A DNA stretch of 64,000 nucleotides from Sodalis ligni (GCF_016865525.2 NZ_CP075169.1:5084337-5148336), one strand, 5' to 3'; numbered from the stretch's first letter, positions 42,662 to 54,696 are shown. Notes: a model not told the origin generated them from the letters alone. Translations and numbers: made by a program.

Positions 42662-43408
42662 TTAGAACAGCGATACCCGAAAGCCCGGGTTCAAAAAGGA
42701 CTCGCGGGGATGATAATCCAGCGCATGGCCGGTCCAGTCGTTAACCTGCGCACCGGCAGCGGCGGCCACCGCATGTCCGGCGGCGGTATCCCATACGTTG
42801 GTGGGTCCGAAACGCGGATAGAGCTGGGCGCTGCCTTCCGCCACCAGGCAAAATTTCAGCGATGAACCGATGGACACCGTCTGATGTTCCCCCAGCTGCG
42901 CCAGATAATCCTGCAACTCCCGATCGTCGCTGTGGGAACGGCTTATCACCACCAGCGGCGGCCGGGCTTCCTTGCAGTGGATATCCAGTCGCTGGCCGTC
43001 CGCGGTGATTTTCCAGGCATGATCCTTGTCCGCCGCGTACAGCAGATCGGTAGCAGGGGCGTAGACCACGCCCATCACCGGAAAACCCTCCTCAATCAGC
43101 GCAATGTTGACCGTGAATTCGCCGTTGCGCCGCAAAAATTCCTTGGTGCCGTCCAGGGGATCCACCAGCCAGTAACGGTCCCAGCCGCGACGAACCTCCC
43201 ATGCGGGGGGATCTTCCTCGGAGAGTATGGGAATGTCGGGCGCCAGGGCGGCGAGCCCTGCTGCGATCACCCGATGCGCGGCCAGATCGGCCGCGGTTAA
43301 TGGCGACGCATCTTGCTTATGGGTCAGTTCAAGGGGCATATCCCCTGCATAGACCTGCATAATAGCCGCTCCCGCGTCACGGGCCAGCCGGCTGATCTGT
43401 TCTATCAT
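42662..43408 (-). CDS. cysQ: 3'(2'),5'-bisphosphate nucleotidase CysQ
   Basis: The 248-residue inositol-monophosphatase-fold enzyme hydrolyses PAP (and PAPS), detoxifying a product of sulfate assimilation. Metal-binding residues lie in LSEED (E64/E65) and [10 protein letters not shown] (83-91), with the second motif [10 protein letters not shown] (about 205). E. coli has 246 residues. The cpdB neighbour seen in E. coli is missing; fklB follows instead after a palindromic repeat. Confidence 0.97.
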   Translation of the reverse strand: MIEQISRLARDAGAAIMQVYAGDMPLELTHKQDASPLTAADLAAHRVIAAGLAALAPDIPILSEEDPPAWEVRRGWDRYWLVDPLDGTKEFLRRNGEFTVNIALIEEGFPVMGVVYAPATDLLYAADKDHAWKITADGQRLDIHCKEARPPLVVISRSHSDDRELQDYLAQLGEHQTVSIGSSLKFCLVAEGSAQLYPRFGPTNVWDTAAGHAVAAAAGAQVNDWTGHALDYHPRESFLNPGFRVSLF

Positions 43409-43431
43409 TGCATACCTCGAATTTGTCCACC

Positions 43432-43492
43432 ATACCCGTCATCTTTCAAGCCGCGGCTATGTTGGCTGCAGCTTGAAAGCTATTGGGTATAC
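43432..43492. repeat. Imperfect palindromic intergenic repeat, short form
   Basis: TACCCGTCATCTTTCAAGCC ... GGCTGCAGCTTGAAAGCTAT ... TGGGTA forms an about 60-bp imperfect inverted repeat upstream of cysQ. It shares the CTTTCAAGC/GCTTGAAAG arms with the long copy at 39968-40127. Confidence 0.8.
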
Positions 43493-43582
43493 ATAATAGT
43501 AGACTAGTGTTATTTACCGCGAAAAGCTATTCCATTAACGGCCTGCCGGGGCGGGGGAATGTTAATCCCCCCGCCGAGGCTG

Positions 43583-44203
43583 TCAGAGGATTTCCAGCAG
43601 CTCGACTTCGAAAATCAGGGCGCTGAACGGCGGAATCGAGGCGCCGGCGCCCCGTTCGCCATAGGCCAGATTCTGGGGAATATAGAGTTCCCAGCGGGAG
43701 CCCAAGGGCATCAGGGTCAGGGCTTCAATCCACCCCGGGATCACGCCGTTGACCGGAAACTCCGCCGGCTCGCCGCGCTGAACCGAACTGTCGAATACCG
43801 TACCGTCCAGCAAGCGTCCGGTGTAATGGACGCGAACCCGATCCTGGCGCGACGGTATCGCTCCTTCGCCCTGCTGCAGCACTTTGAACTGCAAGCCGGA
43901 TTCAGTCTGGCGGACACCTTCCTCCTTGGCATTGGCTTCGAGGAATTGCTGCCCCGCCACCGCCAAATGCTGCTGCCGCTCCAGACGCACCGCATCGGCG
44001 CGCTCGTGGATCTGGCGCAGCGCCCGATGGATGGCGTCAACCGGCACCGCCGGCGCATGACCCGCCAAGGCGTCGGTTAACCCGGCCAGCAAAGCTTCCG
44101 GCAACAGCCCTTCCAGCCCCGACTCTTGCAGCTGCTGGCCCACTTGTAAGCCAATACCGTAACTGGCCTGCGCTTCGACGCTGTCTAAAGAAGGTGTAGT
44201 CAT
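43583..44203 (-). CDS. fklB: FKBP-type peptidyl-prolyl isomerase FklB (FKBP22)
   Basis: This 206-residue proline isomerase has an N-terminal helical dimerisation domain ([19 protein letters not shown]) and a C-terminal FKBP domain (about 105-206) with [36 protein letters not shown] and [17 protein letters not shown]. There is no signal peptide, so it is cytoplasmic. The second of two adjacent ATGs gives the E. coli length. Confidence 0.97.
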   Translation of the reverse strand: MTTPSLDSVEAQASYGIGLQVGQQLQESGLEGLLPEALLAGLTDALAGHAPAVPVDAIHRALRQIHERADAVRLERQQHLAVAGQQFLEANAKEEGVRQTESGLQFKVLQQGEGAIPSRQDRVRVHYTGRLLDGTVFDSSVQRGEPAEFPVNGVIPGWIEALTLMPLGSRWELYIPQNLAYGERGAGASIPPFSALIFEVELLEIL

Positions 44204-44399
44204 CATTTATCCTTGAATTGATAAAAAGCGAAAGGCGCAGCATAACAGCGCGGGCGTTTCGGGTAAAATCCTCTATGATGATAATGTGTCCCGCCTCGGC
44301 GGATTGCTTCGCAGTCAGGGTTAATTAAGCATGGAGGTTCAGTGTGCTCCGCTTTATACTTCCCCGGGTTAGAGAAAAACCATTGCAAGAGAGGTTATC

Positions 44400-45038
44400 A
44401 TGGGCAGAATTGCGCCCGGGAAAAATAAGAACCCGGCGTTTTCCGTGCCAGGGCTCAGCGAGATCAAATGGAAGTGGCCACGACGCCCGCGACCCGATGA
44501 TAATCCCAAAGCAGGCCGTCCGATGCTGACTCCCCTGAAAAAATTATGGTACCTGCCGGAACAGTTCAAGTGGATGCGGCCTTTACCCCTGTTCCATCGG
44601 CGCGCCATCCTGATTTGCGCCGCGATTATTCTGCTGGCGATACTCTGGCCCTATTCACCCAGCGACAACGCGCCGCCGCCTGTCGCCGCGAACCAAACCG
44701 GGCAGCAAGGGGGAGTGATGCAGGCGGAAATCGTCAATAACGCACCTTCTCCCGCCGCCCCGGCAACGCCCGCCAACGGCCAGCTGCAGCGCTATCGGAT
44801 AGCGGAGGGGCAAACCCTGGCGCAGCTGTTCCGCGAGCACAATCTGCCGGTGGCGGATGTTTTTGCCATGGCGCAGGCGGAAGGAGACGATAAGCCGCTC
44901 AGCAGTTTACATGCCGGCCAGCAGGTGGATATCCACGTCAATGCCCAAGGGGTGGTGACATCGCTGGAGATCGAAACCGGCCCCACCGCCAGCGTCAGGT
45001 TTGTTCGCCAGTCCGACGGCAGCTATATTCGCAATTAA
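44400..45038 (+). CDS. ytfB: YtfB/OapA-family cell-division envelope protein
   Basis: The 212-residue single-pass protein has a cytoplasmic N-terminus of about 65 residues, TM at about 67-83 (RAILICAAIILLAILWP), a proline/alanine linker and a C-terminal OapA/LysM-like domain with YRIAEGQTLAQLFREHNLPVADVFAMA. E. coli YtfB localises to the septum and its OapA domain binds glycans. It is divergent from fklB and ends in a strong terminator. Confidence 0.93.
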   Translation: MGRIAPGKNKNPAFSVPGLSEIKWKWPRRPRPDDNPKAGRPMLTPLKKLWYLPEQFKWMRPLPLFHRRAILICAAIILLAILWPYSPSDNAPPPVAANQTGQQGGVMQAEIVNNAPSPAAPATPANGQLQRYRIAEGQTLAQLFREHNLPVADVFAMAQAEGDDKPLSSLHAGQQVDIHVNAQGVVTSLEIETGPTASVRFVRQSDGSYIRN

Positions 45039-45041
45039 TGC

Positions 45042-45073
45042 AAAACGCCGGCTTTCGCCGGCGTTGTTTTTTT
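45042..45073 (+). terminator. Rho-independent terminator after ytfB
   Basis: AACGCCGGC, loop TTTC, GCCGGCGTT then GTTTTTTT on the plus strand, 4 bases past the ytfB stop. The opposite strand reads TTTTGC after the hairpin, so it may also end the rpsF-rplI transcript. Confidence 0.9.
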
Positions 45074-45097
45074 ACTGTCGCTCGCTTAATCGTTAGA

Positions 45098-45550
45098 TCA
45101 GGCTTCAGCTACCACAACCACATCCAGGGTAGCGAAAATTTCGCCATGAACCTGGATGGAGATATCGTGGTCGCCGATAGTACGCAGAACGCCGTTGGGC
45201 AGGCGCACTTCGCTTTTGGCGACGGGAACGCCGGCGGCGGTGATGGCTTCGGCGATATCACGGGTACCCACGGAACCGAACAGCTTACCTTCGTCGCCTG
45301 CTTTAGACGCGATGGTGACGCTGCCCAGGGCAGTGATTTTATCGGCACGGGCCTGTGCTTCGGCCTGAACCTTGGCCACTTCAGCTTCCAGCTCGGCGCG
45401 ACGCCCTTCGAATTCAGCAACGTTTTTCTTGGTGGCCGGAACGGCTTTGCCTTGCGGTACCAAGTAGTTACGGGCATAGCCCGCTTTAACGTCAACCGTA
45501 TCGCCTAATTTGCCCTTGTTGGCAATCTTATCAAGCAGAATAACTTGCAT
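45098..45550 (-). CDS. rplI: 50S ribosomal protein L9
   Basis: The 150-residue L9 begins [20 protein letters not shown] with the N-terminal rRNA-binding fold ([16 protein letters not shown]), a long connecting helix (about 42-75) and the C-terminal domain. It is the last gene of rpsF-priB-rpsR-rplI, 38 bases after rpsR. Confidence 0.98.
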   Translation of the reverse strand: MQVILLDKIANKGKLGDTVDVKAGYARNYLVPQGKAVPATKKNVAEFEGRRAELEAEVAKVQAEAQARADKITALGSVTIASKAGDEGKLFGSVGTRDIAEAITAAGVPVAKSEVRLPNGVLRTIGDHDISIQVHGEIFATLDVVVVAEA

Positions 45551-45588
45551 TACCTTATCCTCTCAAAGTCTTATTGGACAGTGACCGA

Positions 45589-46138
<550 letters not shown>

Positions 46139-46144
46139 CATCAA

Positions 46145-46540
46145 TTACTCTTCAGAATCCCCAGCATCATTATCATCGTTGACTTCGGTGGCGAAATCTT
46201 CACGACGATCGCGACGTTCGTCCTTCGCTTTCACCATGGGTGAAGCTTCGGTGACGGCATGCTTAACGCGCATGATCATGCTGCGGATAACGGCGTCGTT
46301 AAAGCGGAAGTTTGTTTCCAGCTCATCGATCACTTCCTGCGTGGCTTCTACGTTCAGCAGAACATAATGAGCTTTGTGCAATTTGTTGATCGGGTAAGCC
46401 AACTGACGACGGCCCCAGTCTTCCAGACGATGAATGATGCCTTGCGCATTGGTGATAACACCGGTGTAGCGCTCAATCATGCCGGCAACCTGTTCGCTTT
46501 GGTCAGGATGTACCATAAATACGATTTCGTAATGACGCAT
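46145..46540 (-). CDS. rpsF: 30S ribosomal protein S6
   Basis: The 131-residue S6 begins [20 protein letters not shown] and has the ferredoxin-like fold with [20 protein letters not shown]. The acidic C-terminal tail (DNDAGDSEE) is the site of RimK glutamylation in E. coli. AAGGAGC precedes the ATG. It heads the four-gene ribosomal operon. Confidence 0.98.
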   Translation of the reverse strand: MRHYEIVFMVHPDQSEQVAGMIERYTGVITNAQGIIHRLEDWGRRQLAYPINKLHKAHYVLLNVEATQEVIDELETNFRFNDAVIRSMIMRVKHAVTEASPMVKAKDERRDRREDFATEVNDDNDAGDSEE

Positions 46541-46833
46541 ACAGAATTGCTCCTTACGGATTATTCAGCCTCCTGTCAGGGTCAACCGCGGCCCATGGAA
46601 GCAAGGAACGTGATATTTGTGCGGTCGAAAAATGACGCGCAATCTTACATTTATGGGGGCGTGAATACAAGGGCAGATTGTGGGGTAAGGCCGGCGGCGG
46701 CGGAGTAGTTACTTCAATGATAATTAATTAGCAAATAAACTATCTAAAAATCATGCTTTTAATCAAAAAAACTGATTAACTTAATCAATAAAGTGTTATT
46801 TCTCGCCATCGCAGTCTGTCATATACTCATTGA

Positions 46834-46962
46834 CTCAACTTCCCACCGGCGGTGCGCTCACGCCGGCTGGAACGTCCCCCTTTTAGCCAGATATCCCAAC
46901 ACCAGGGGATATACAAAAATAAAGAAATGTTGTCGTATTCAGCCCCCTAGAGGGGCTTTTTT
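46834..46962 (+). ncRNA. Possible small RNA with three hairpins
   Basis: On the plus strand a TATACT box (46822-46827) is followed by hairpins CCGGCG/CGCCGG (46846-46866), ATATCCC/GGGATAT (46891-46912) and a terminator AGCCCC/GGGGCT with T6 (46941-46962). No gene precedes the terminator on this strand (rpsF and yjfP are both minus), so it presumably ends an unannotated transcript. The -35 region is weak and no known RNA family was recognised. Confidence 0.45.
46941..46962 (+). terminator. Plus-strand terminator with no upstream gene
   Basis: A 6-bp GC stem AGCCCC/GGGGCT with a 5-base loop is followed by TTTTTT. The opposite strand lacks a T-run, so it does not serve yjfP. Confidence 0.75.
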
Positions 46963-46992
46963 CTGCCCGTCGTCTACAGAAGGCCGTCGGCA

Positions 46993-47742
46993 TTACAAAT
47001 GGCGCTGAAAAAACAGCACCGCCGCCGCCAGGGCGGACACCGTGATTTTATGCCCGACGCCGGGCTCGGTAATATAAGTCACCCGGCCCGCGCTTCCCCG
47101 CGCCGCCAGAGCCTGGTACAGCCTGCGGCTCTCCTCTGCCGGCACCAGCGGGTCGGCGTCGCCGTGCCAAAGCAGCAGGGGCCGGTCGCTGAGCTTATCC
47201 AATTGGTGAAACACCTCGTACTCCGCCAGGGGAGCCATTCGTTGCTCGAATTCCTTTTGCCGGGCGGACGAGGTCAGCGGGACCGGCGGAAAGAGGGTCC
47301 TGGCCAGCCGCAGATAATCGCCGGATCCCATGAATTCCGCCACCGCCGTTAACCAGGGATAACGCGCCATGGCCCCAAGCGCGGTCATACCTCCCATGGA
47401 TGCGCCGCAGATACCCATACGCCCCCGGTCAATCAGCCCCTGCCGTTCCAGAGAGTCTTTCAGCGCCGGCAACTCATCGATATTGGCGCGCAGGATATCC
47501 CAAAAGTGCGCGAGACGCTGCTGTTCATCACCGTTAAAACGGGCGCCGTGCATGGGGGCATCCGGCAAAATCACCCGAAACCCGGATTTCGCCAGTGCAT
47601 AGCCAAAATAGCTGTACACGTCTTTGGAGGAGGTATAGCCATGATAAAAGAAAATCGTCGGCAGCGGCTGCGCGTATTGCCCGGCCGGTACCGCGTGTAT
47701 CACTTCTATGCCGCCGATGTTTTCCTGATGCATTTCAACCAT
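46993..47742 (-). CDS. yjfP: Alpha/beta-hydrolase esterase YjfP
   Basis: The 249-residue hydrolase has the oxyanion strand FFYHGYTSSKDVYSYF, the nucleophile serine in GICGASMGGMTALG (about 112), an aspartate in LWHGDADPLVP and a histidine in GVGHKITVSAL. The length matches E. coli YjfP, an esterase of short acyl chains. The natural substrate is unknown. It is divergent from bsmA. Confidence 0.93.
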   Translation of the reverse strand: MVEMHQENIGGIEVIHAVPAGQYAQPLPTIFFYHGYTSSKDVYSYFGYALAKSGFRVILPDAPMHGARFNGDEQQRLAHFWDILRANIDELPALKDSLERQGLIDRGRMGICGASMGGMTALGAMARYPWLTAVAEFMGSGDYLRLARTLFPPVPLTSSARQKEFEQRMAPLAEYEVFHQLDKLSDRPLLLWHGDADPLVPAEESRRLYQALAARGSAGRVTYITEPGVGHKITVSALAAAVLFFQRHL

Positions 47743-47889
47743 AAAATCTCCTTAGCACTATCCCGTGACGACCCGGCGAAACCACCGCTTTTTATGGATA
47801 GGCAGCCTTTTGATTTTTAATGCGCATCAAGATCGCCGGGCCGCATACTGGGATATACTTGTCGTGTTTAACTCAATGGCTTATATCCC

Positions 47890-48198
47890 ATGAAATCGCT
47901 ATCCGTAATGGTTACCGCCCTCGGTTTGCTGGCCCTCGCAGGCTGCAGCGTACTGGAAGGCAAACCGGTCCCGCCGCCGCCGCCCACCCATCAGGCACAG
48001 GAAATCCAGCGCGATCAGGCCGGGTCACTGCAGGTCCTCGACCGATTCTCGGTGGAAAGACGCGGCAGTCCCATGGATGTTGAGCATGTCGTTCGCGTCA
48101 AGGCCAATGCTGCTCATGCCACCTATTACCAGATTGTCGCTTTATCAGAACTGATAACGTCGGGCAAGTGGCGCGCCGACGTCATCCTGTATCGCTAA
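47890..48198 (+). CDS. bsmA: BsmA (YjfO) biofilm/peroxide-resistance lipoprotein
   Basis: The 102-residue lipoprotein has the lipobox LALAGC (cysteine at 19), a proline-rich linker (KPVPPPPPTHQ) and a YhcN-type DUF1471 domain (VKANAAHATYYQIVALSEL, WRADVILYR). E. coli BsmA is linked to biofilm stress and peroxide resistance. It is convergent with rlmB, 22 bases apart. Confidence 0.92.
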   Translation: MKSLSVMVTALGLLALAGCSVLEGKPVPPPPPTHQAQEIQRDQAGSLQVLDRFSVERRGSPMDVEHVVRVKANAAHATYYQIVALSELITSGKWRADVILYR

Positions 48199-48220
48199 GG
48201 ACGCAGGCATACCGTTATGT

Positions 48221-48958
48221 TCAACCGATTTGACGCTGGCGCACCGCCTCGAACAGGCAGACGCCGGTGGCCACCGAGACATTCAGCGATGATACCGAAC
48301 CCGCCATCGGAATGCTGATCAGCTCATCGCAATGCTCGCGGGTCAAACGGCGCATGCCTTCGCCTTCGGCGCCCATTACCAGGGCCAGCGGGCCGGTAAG
48401 CTTGCTCTGGTAGAGGTCATGATCCGCCTCGCCAGCGGTACCGACAATCCACACATTATGTTCCTGCAGCAAACGCAGGGTCCGCGCCAGATTGGTGACG
48501 CGAATCAAGGGCACGGTTTCCGCCGCGCCGCTGGCGACCTTTTTGGCTATGGCGCTAAGGGGGGCGGACCGATCCCGCGGCACAATCACCCCATGCACCC
48601 CGGCGGCGTCGGCGCTGCGCAGGCAGGCTCCCAGGTTATGGGGATCGGTGACGCCGTCCAGCACCAGCAGGAACGGCGCGGCATGCTGTTGCAGCAGCCC
48701 CGGCAAATCGTTTTCCTGTAGCTGGCGCGCTTCCTGGACCCGTGCCACGATGCCCTGGTGTACCGCCCCTTCGACCTTTTCATCCAGCCACTGCCGGTTC
48801 GCAATCTGGATGACGATCCCCGCAGCCTCCAGCTCGACAATCAGGGGGTGCAGGCGGCGGTCGTCGCGGCCTTTCAGGATATAGACATCAAGAAAACGCT
48901 GCGGATCGCGGTCCAATAAAGCTTTAACGGCGTGTATGCCGTAAATGATTTCGCTCAT
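48221..48958 (-). CDS. rlmB: 23S rRNA 2'-O-ribose G2251 methyltransferase RlmB
   Basis: The 245-residue SPOUT methyltransferase has an N-terminal RNA-binding domain ([18 protein letters not shown]) and a C-terminal trefoil knot with [36 protein letters not shown] and [18 protein letters not shown]. It lies 111 bases downstream of rnr in the same direction, as in E. coli. Confidence 0.98.
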   Translation of the reverse strand: MSEIIYGIHAVKALLDRDPQRFLDVYILKGRDDRRLHPLIVELEAAGIVIQIANRQWLDEKVEGAVHQGIVARVQEARQLQENDLPGLLQQHAAPFLLVLDGVTDPHNLGACLRSADAAGVHGVIVPRDRSAPLSAIAKKVASGAAETVPLIRVTNLARTLRLLQEHNVWIVGTAGEADHDLYQSKLTGPLALVMGAEGEGMRRLTREHCDELISIPMAGSVSSLNVSVATGVCLFEAVRQRQIG

Positions 48959-49069
48959 GTTGATCTTTTAGTTAAGTAGCAATGTTCAAGCCCGGAGGTT
49001 TATTCCGGCATCCGCCCCGCCGGTTTAAGACAGGGGCGGATTGCAGCGCGCTGGAGGCGCGGTATTATT

Positions 49070-51544
49070 TTATTTACCGGCAGTGCCGGCTTTTTTCCTG
49101 CTGCGTCTTGGTTTAGCCGCCTCGCCGCCCGCGGCATGTTCCCCGGCGGAGGACGCCTTGGCCTTGGCGGGCTGGCTTTTAGCCTTGCCCTCCTGGCGTT
49201 CGCTGCCGCGAAACGCGCTGTCCGGTTCGAAGTTAGCCGGCTTTTTGCCGGAGCGGCGGCGGCGGGGAGTTTTACTCTCACCGCCGGCGCCGTTGGCGCC
49301 GCGCGCCGCCTGCTGCGTCCGAACGCGCTCGGTTTTACCCGCGCCACGGGGTTGACGGCGGCTGGATATCAGGGAGAAATCGATTTTGCGTTCATCCATA
49401 TGGACTGCTTCAACCTTGATTTCCACCACGTCGCCCAGACGGTAGACCCGCCCGCCCGATTCGCCGATCAGCCGCTGACCGATATTGTCATAACGGTAAT
49501 AATCGTTATCCAGGGTGGAAACATGCACCAGGCCGTCGATGAATAAATCGTTCAGGCGGACAAAAAAGCCAAAACCGGTCACGCTGGCGATGATGCCGCT
49601 GAATACCTGACCCACGTGATCCTGCATAAAATCACACTTCAGCCAATCCGCCACGTCGCGAGTGGCCTCATCGGCCCGGCGTTCGCTCATGGAGCTCTGC
49701 TGGCCCAATTGCAGCATTTCCGCCATTTCGGCATGCCAGCCGCCGCTGGCGGTGGCACGGCCGACGGCCTCGCCATCCCGTTTCGCCAGCAGATATTTGA
49801 TGGCGCGGTGTAAAGAGAGATCCGGATAGCGCCTTATGGGCGAGGTAAAGTGGGCATAAGCCTGCAATGCCAAGCCGAAATGGCCGCGGTTTTCCGGATC
49901 GTAAATCGCCTGCTTCATCGACCGCAGCAGCATGGTCTGCAGCATTTCGTGATCCGGGCGATTAGCCACCACATTCATCATTTCGGCGTAATCTTTCGGC
50001 TCGGGTTTCGCTCCGCCGCCCAGAGTCAGCCCCAACTCACCCAGCACGCTGCGCAGCGCGGTAATATGATCGTCGCTGGGACGATCGTGCACCCGGTAAA
50101 GGGCCGGCTCTTCATTCTTTTCCACAAACCGCGCCGCGGCGATATTGGCCAGGATCATGCATTCTTCAATCAGCTTATGCGCATCATTGCGCGTCACCGG
50201 CTCAATGCGATCGATGCGCCGCTCGGCGTTAAAAATAAACTTGGCTTCATCGGTTTCAAACGAGATGCCGCCGCGCTGCATCCGCGCCTGATCCAGCGCC
50301 TTATACATTTCATGCAATGTCTGAATCGGTTTGACCAGCGGCCGGTACTGCTCGCGCAGCTCCTCATTGCCCTGCAGTATCTGCCATACCTTGGTATAGG
50401 TCAGCCGCGCATGGGAGTTCATAACGGCTTCGTAAAATTTGTAGGACGAAAGCCGGCCCTGGGCCGAGACGGTCATCTCACAGACCATGCATAACCGGTC
50501 CACCTGCGGATTCAGCGAACACAAACCGTTGGAGAGCACTTCCGGCAGCATGGGGATCACCTGCGAGGGGAAGTACACCGACGTTCCCCGGCTGCGGGCT
50601 TCGTTGTCCAGGGGAGTATTCGGCCGGACATAATAACTGACATCCGCGATGGCGACCCAAAGACGCCATCCGCCGCCGCGTTTTGTTTCGCAGAATACCG
50701 CATCATCAAAATCGCGGGCATCTTCGCCGTCAATGGTCATCAGCGGCAGCGGACGCAAATCCACCCGGCCGCGCTTCGCCTCTTCCGGCACTTCTTCCGC
50801 AAGCGTCGCCACCTGGCTGTCCACTTCCGGCGGCCAGGTGTAGGGAATATCGTGGGATCGTACGGCAATATCCACTGCCATCCCGGTCCCCATATTGTCC
50901 CCGAGGACCTCCACCACCTTGCCGATGGCCTTGGTGCGGCGGGTGGGACGCTGAGTGAGCTCCACCACTACCACAAAGCCCATACGGGCCCCGCCGGTGC
51001 TTTCCGGCGGCACCAGGATATCGAAACTCAACCGGCTGTCGTCGGGCACCACAAACGCGCTGCCGGCGTCGGTAAAATACCGACCGACAATCTGGCTGGT
51101 TTTGGGCACCAATACCCGCACTATGCGCGCTTCGCGGCGACCTTTACGATCGGCTCCCAGCGGCTGCGCCAGCACCACGTCGCCGTGGATGGCCATTTTC
51201 ATCTGTTCGGCGGAGAGGTACAAATCGTCCTTGCGGCCTTCGACCCGTAAAAAGCCGAAACCGTCGCGATGGCCGATGACCGTACCGCGCAGCAAATCCA
51301 GGCGCTCAGGCAGCGCGTAGCACTGCCGGCGGGTAAAAATAAGCTGGCCGTCGCGCTCCATGGCGCGTAAACGCCGGCGCAGACCTTCTATTTGATCTTC
51401 GCCGGTAATATCCAAATCCTGGGCCAGCTCTTCGCGGCTGACCGGCGTCTCCCGTTTGGCCAAATGGTCCAGGATAAATTCCCGGCTCGGCACGGGGAAT
51501 TCGTATTTTTCCGCCTCTCGTTCGAGAAAGGGATCTTGAGACAT
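49070..51544 (-). CDS. rnr: Ribonuclease R
   Basis: The 824-residue 3'-5' exoribonuclease degrades structured RNA and acts in trans-translation decay and cold shock. Domains in order: helix-turn-helix (about 20-90), two cold-shock domains, the RNB catalytic core with [14 protein letters not shown] (metal aspartates) and [14 protein letters not shown], an S1 domain with [17 protein letters not shown], and a lysine/alanine-rich basic tail. Start [14 protein letters not shown] at 51544 is conserved; 15 upstream codons are not. nsrR, which precedes rnr in E. coli, is absent. Confidence 0.98.
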   Translation of the reverse strand: MSQDPFLEREAEKYEFPVPSREFILDHLAKRETPVSREELAQDLDITGEDQIEGLRRRLRAMERDGQLIFTRRQCYALPERLDLLRGTVIGHRDGFGFLRVEGRKDDLYLSAEQMKMAIHGDVVLAQPLGADRKGRREARIVRVLVPKTSQIVGRYFTDAGSAFVVPDDSRLSFDILVPPESTGGARMGFVVVVELTQRPTRRTKAIGKVVEVLGDNMGTGMAVDIAVRSHDIPYTWPPEVDSQVATLAEEVPEEAKRGRVDLRPLPLMTIDGEDARDFDDAVFCETKRGGGWRLWVAIADVSYYVRPNTPLDNEARSRGTSVYFPSQVIPMLPEVLSNGLCSLNPQVDRLCMVCEMTVSAQGRLSSYKFYEAVMNSHARLTYTKVWQILQGNEELREQYRPLVKPIQTLHEMYKALDQARMQRGGISFETDEAKFIFNAERRIDRIEPVTRNDAHKLIEECMILANIAAARFVEKNEEPALYRVHDRPSDDHITALRSVLGELGLTLGGGAKPEPKDYAEMMNVVANRPDHEMLQTMLLRSMKQAIYDPENRGHFGLALQAYAHFTSPIRRYPDLSLHRAIKYLLAKRDGEAVGRATASGGWHAEMAEMLQLGQQSSMSERRADEATRDVADWLKCDFMQDHVGQVFSGIIASVTGFGFFVRLNDLFIDGLVHVSTLDNDYYRYDNIGQRLIGESGGRVYRLGDVVEIKVEAVHMDERKIDFSLISSRRQPRGAGKTERVRTQQAARGANGAGGESKTPRRRRSGKKPANFEPDSAFRGSERQEGKAKSQPAKAKASSAGEHAAGGEAAKPRRSRKKAGTAGK

Positions 51545-51734
51545 TGCGCTACCTCCATTGTCTAAAACAGGTTGCTGTGCCGATGTCATTCAACAAGCAA
51601 TAATAAGTAAAGCGGTGGATTTTCCACCACCAAATCAGACCGGCGGCATGATTAATGACCTGTAAAAATATCGAAAGGCCCGCAGCAATACCTGTAACCA
51701 CCGGCAGGCAGTGATGAGGACAATATTCCGCGCT

Positions 51735-51800
51735 ATGCCCGTCATACTTCAAGTTGCTGGTGCATTGGCCTTGCTGAAATTCGAAATCCATTGGGTATAT
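51735..51800. repeat. Palindromic intergenic repeat, diverged copy
   Basis: ATGCCCGTCATACTTCAAGT then TGCTGGTGCATTGGCC and CCATTGGGTATAT share the CGTCAT-CTTCAAG start and TTGGGTAT end with the copy at 43432-43492, but the right arm is altered, so the palindrome is partly decayed. Confidence 0.65.
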
Positions 51801-51945
51801 GATTGGCCGGCATTGGCGACATATCCACACGCACTTGGAACGGATGTAATAAGAGTAACCTTTAGGAACCGAACAGGCTATAAGACTTGTCATCGGGCGG
51901 TACAGGCAAAAAGTCGCTATGTGGGTTAACCATATAATAAATATA

Positions 51946-51972
51946 GACAAACCGGGACTTGCCCGGTTTGTC
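51946..51972 (-). terminator. purA terminator
   Basis: GACAAACCGGG and CCCGGTTTGTC pair perfectly around a 5-base loop, 31 bases after the purA stop, followed on the minus strand by TATATTTATT. The U-tract is interrupted, so efficiency is uncertain. Confidence 0.7.
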
Positions 51973-52003
51973 GTGTTTTCAGAATTTGACGGATTTACTG
52001 CCA

Positions 52004-53305
<1,302 letters not shown>

Positions 53306-53401
53306 TCAATTTTCACCAGATTGCTTAAAAAGGATTCTAACATCTCAGTGGGTGGCTTTCAGTACTTTTAACATCAATATTGACTGTTTTTGTGGCTGCG
53401 A

Positions 53402-53602
53402 TCACCCTCCCATTCTGCTGCGCAACATGTAGTAGATTACACCGCCGGCCACTACTAACCCTCCGCCGAAGCGGCGCAATAATTTATCGGGCAGCAGCGT
53501 CATGGAACCGATCATTTTGCGCCATACCGCCGGAAACAGCATCGGTCCCAGCCCTTCGAGAACCAATACCAGTCCCAGCGCCATCCAAATTGTAGGATTC
53601 AT
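53402..53602 (-). CDS. yjeT: YjeT (DUF2065) small inner-membrane protein
   Basis: The 66-residue protein from MNPTIWMALGLVLVLEGLGP has two hydrophobic helices (about 3-21 and 44-60, GGGLVVAGGVIYYMLRS), matching E. coli YjeT. The function is unknown. It lies between hflC and purA, behind the hflC terminator. Ten upstream codons in frame overlap that terminator and are not used. Confidence 0.92.
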   Translation of the reverse strand: MNPTIWMALGLVLVLEGLGPMLFPAVWRKMIGSMTLLPDKLLRRFGGGLVVAGGVIYYMLRSRMGG

Positions 53603-53611
53603 GGAAACCTC

Positions 53612-53640
53612 GAAAAAAAAGGCCCGCGTCAACGGGCCTT
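53612..53640 (-). terminator. hflC Rho-independent terminator
   Basis: AAGGCCCG, 6-base loop, CGGGCCTT followed by TTTTTT on the minus strand, 21 bases after the hflC stop. It closes the long miaA-hfq-hflXKC transcript. Confidence 0.9.
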
Positions 53641-53661
53641 GGCATAAACATCATCTATTCG

Positions 53662-54693
53662 TTAGGGCCGGGCTGCCGGAGCAGCCGGGGTGGCCGGTAT
53701 GGCGACATCGGGCGATTTCATATAACGGAAGAAATCGCTGTCCGCGCTAAGGACCATAATATCGTTGTTGCCGCTAAAGCTATTTTCATAGGCGCGCAGG
53801 CTGCGGATAAAGGTGAAGAAAGCCGGATCCGCGCCAAAGGCGTTGGCGTACAGCTGTGCGGTTTCGGCATCGGCTTCGCCGCGGGTGATTAATGCCGTAC
53901 GCTGCGCTTCCGCCAGGGTGCGGGTGACCTCATAGTCTGCCGCCGCCCGCAGTTTTTCCGCCTCTTCCTGTCCCTGGGAACGATGACGACGCGCCACCGC
54001 TTCACGTTCGGCCCGCATACGCTGGAATATGGCGTCGGAGACTTCAGCCGGCAGGCTTATCTGCTTGATACGCACATCCACCACTTCGATACCCAGCGCC
54101 GCCATACTGTTGGGATTCACCGCCGGCTGGGCGCCGTTGGTTTCACGGGCGACCCGCGCCGCCGCCGAGGCGATGGCGTTGTCCGCTTCCGTGGTCTCTA
54201 TTTCATTGTCCCCCGCGGTGCCGTTATTCAGCGCATCCCGCACATCGGTCATCAGCCGGTTACGCGAATCGGTCACGATGCCCTTGACGTCCAGCCTGCC
54301 GAGTTCGGAACGCAACCGGTCGCTGAATTTCCGTTTCAGCAGGACTTCGGCCTGAGAAACGTCACCGCCGCCCGTCGCCAGATAATAGCGGCTGAAATCA
54401 CTGATGCGCCATTTGATGTAAGAATCCACAATCAGATCCTTTTTTTCCATGGTAACAAAGCGATCCGCCTGGTTTTCCATGGTTTGGATGCGCGCGTCCA
54501 GCGTTTTCACCGTCTCGATAAACGGTATTTTAAAATGCAGGCCGGGATTGAAGATCTCAGGCTTGTTTTCATTGTCGCGCAGGACTTTGCCAAAGCGCAA
54601 TACGATGCCGCGCTGTCCTTCCTGGACGACAAACATAGAGGCATACAGCGCCACAAGCACCACGACAATGATGACTATAATAGACTTGCGCAT
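53662..54693 (-). CDS. hflC: HflC, SPFH-domain modulator of FtsH
   Basis: The 343-residue inner-membrane protein has an N-terminal TM (about 3-20, SIIVIIVVVLVALYAS) and a large periplasmic SPFH/band-7 domain (GQRGIVLRFGKVLRDNENKP ... AEREAVARRHRSQGQEEAEK). With HflK it forms a cage around FtsH hexamers and limits proteolysis of membrane substrates. It starts 3 bases after hflK. The C-terminal alanine/proline tail makes it slightly longer than E. coli (334). Confidence 0.97.
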   Translation of the reverse strand: MRKSIIVIIVVVLVALYASMFVVQEGQRGIVLRFGKVLRDNENKPEIFNPGLHFKIPFIETVKTLDARIQTMENQADRFVTMEKKDLIVDSYIKWRISDFSRYYLATGGGDVSQAEVLLKRKFSDRLRSELGRLDVKGIVTDSRNRLMTDVRDALNNGTAGDNEIETTEADNAIASAAARVARETNGAQPAVNPNSMAALGIEVVDVRIKQISLPAEVSDAIFQRMRAEREAVARRHRSQGQEEAEKLRAAADYEVTRTLAEAQRTALITRGEADAETAQLYANAFGADPAFFTFIRSLRAYENSFSGNNDIMVLSADSDFFRYMKSPDVAIPATPAAPAARP

Positions 54694-54696
54694 CGG

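Larger units (their letters stand above)
46541..46992. other. rpsF-yjfP spacer with leader and candidate RNA
   Basis: This 452-base gap holds the rpsF leader (46541-46625), where GGGCCGCGGTTGACCC could be part of an S6:S18-binding autoregulatory hairpin (low certainty). An AT-rich block follows at 46715-46800. The plus-strand hairpin series at 46834-46962 is described separately. No protein gene is convincing. Confidence 0.5.
51545..52003. other. rnr-purA gap lacking nsrR
   Basis: In E. coli nsrR lies between purA and rnr. Here 459 bases hold only the rnr promoter region, a palindromic repeat at 51735-51800 and the purA terminator. No stretch resembling the NsrR HTH or its three-cysteine cluster was found in any frame. 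Confidence 0.7.

Noticed and set aside
46793..47008. 71-codon plus-strand frame upstream of yjfP
   Set aside because: No convincing ribosome site, runs through a strong terminator hairpin and into yjfP; better explained as non-coding.
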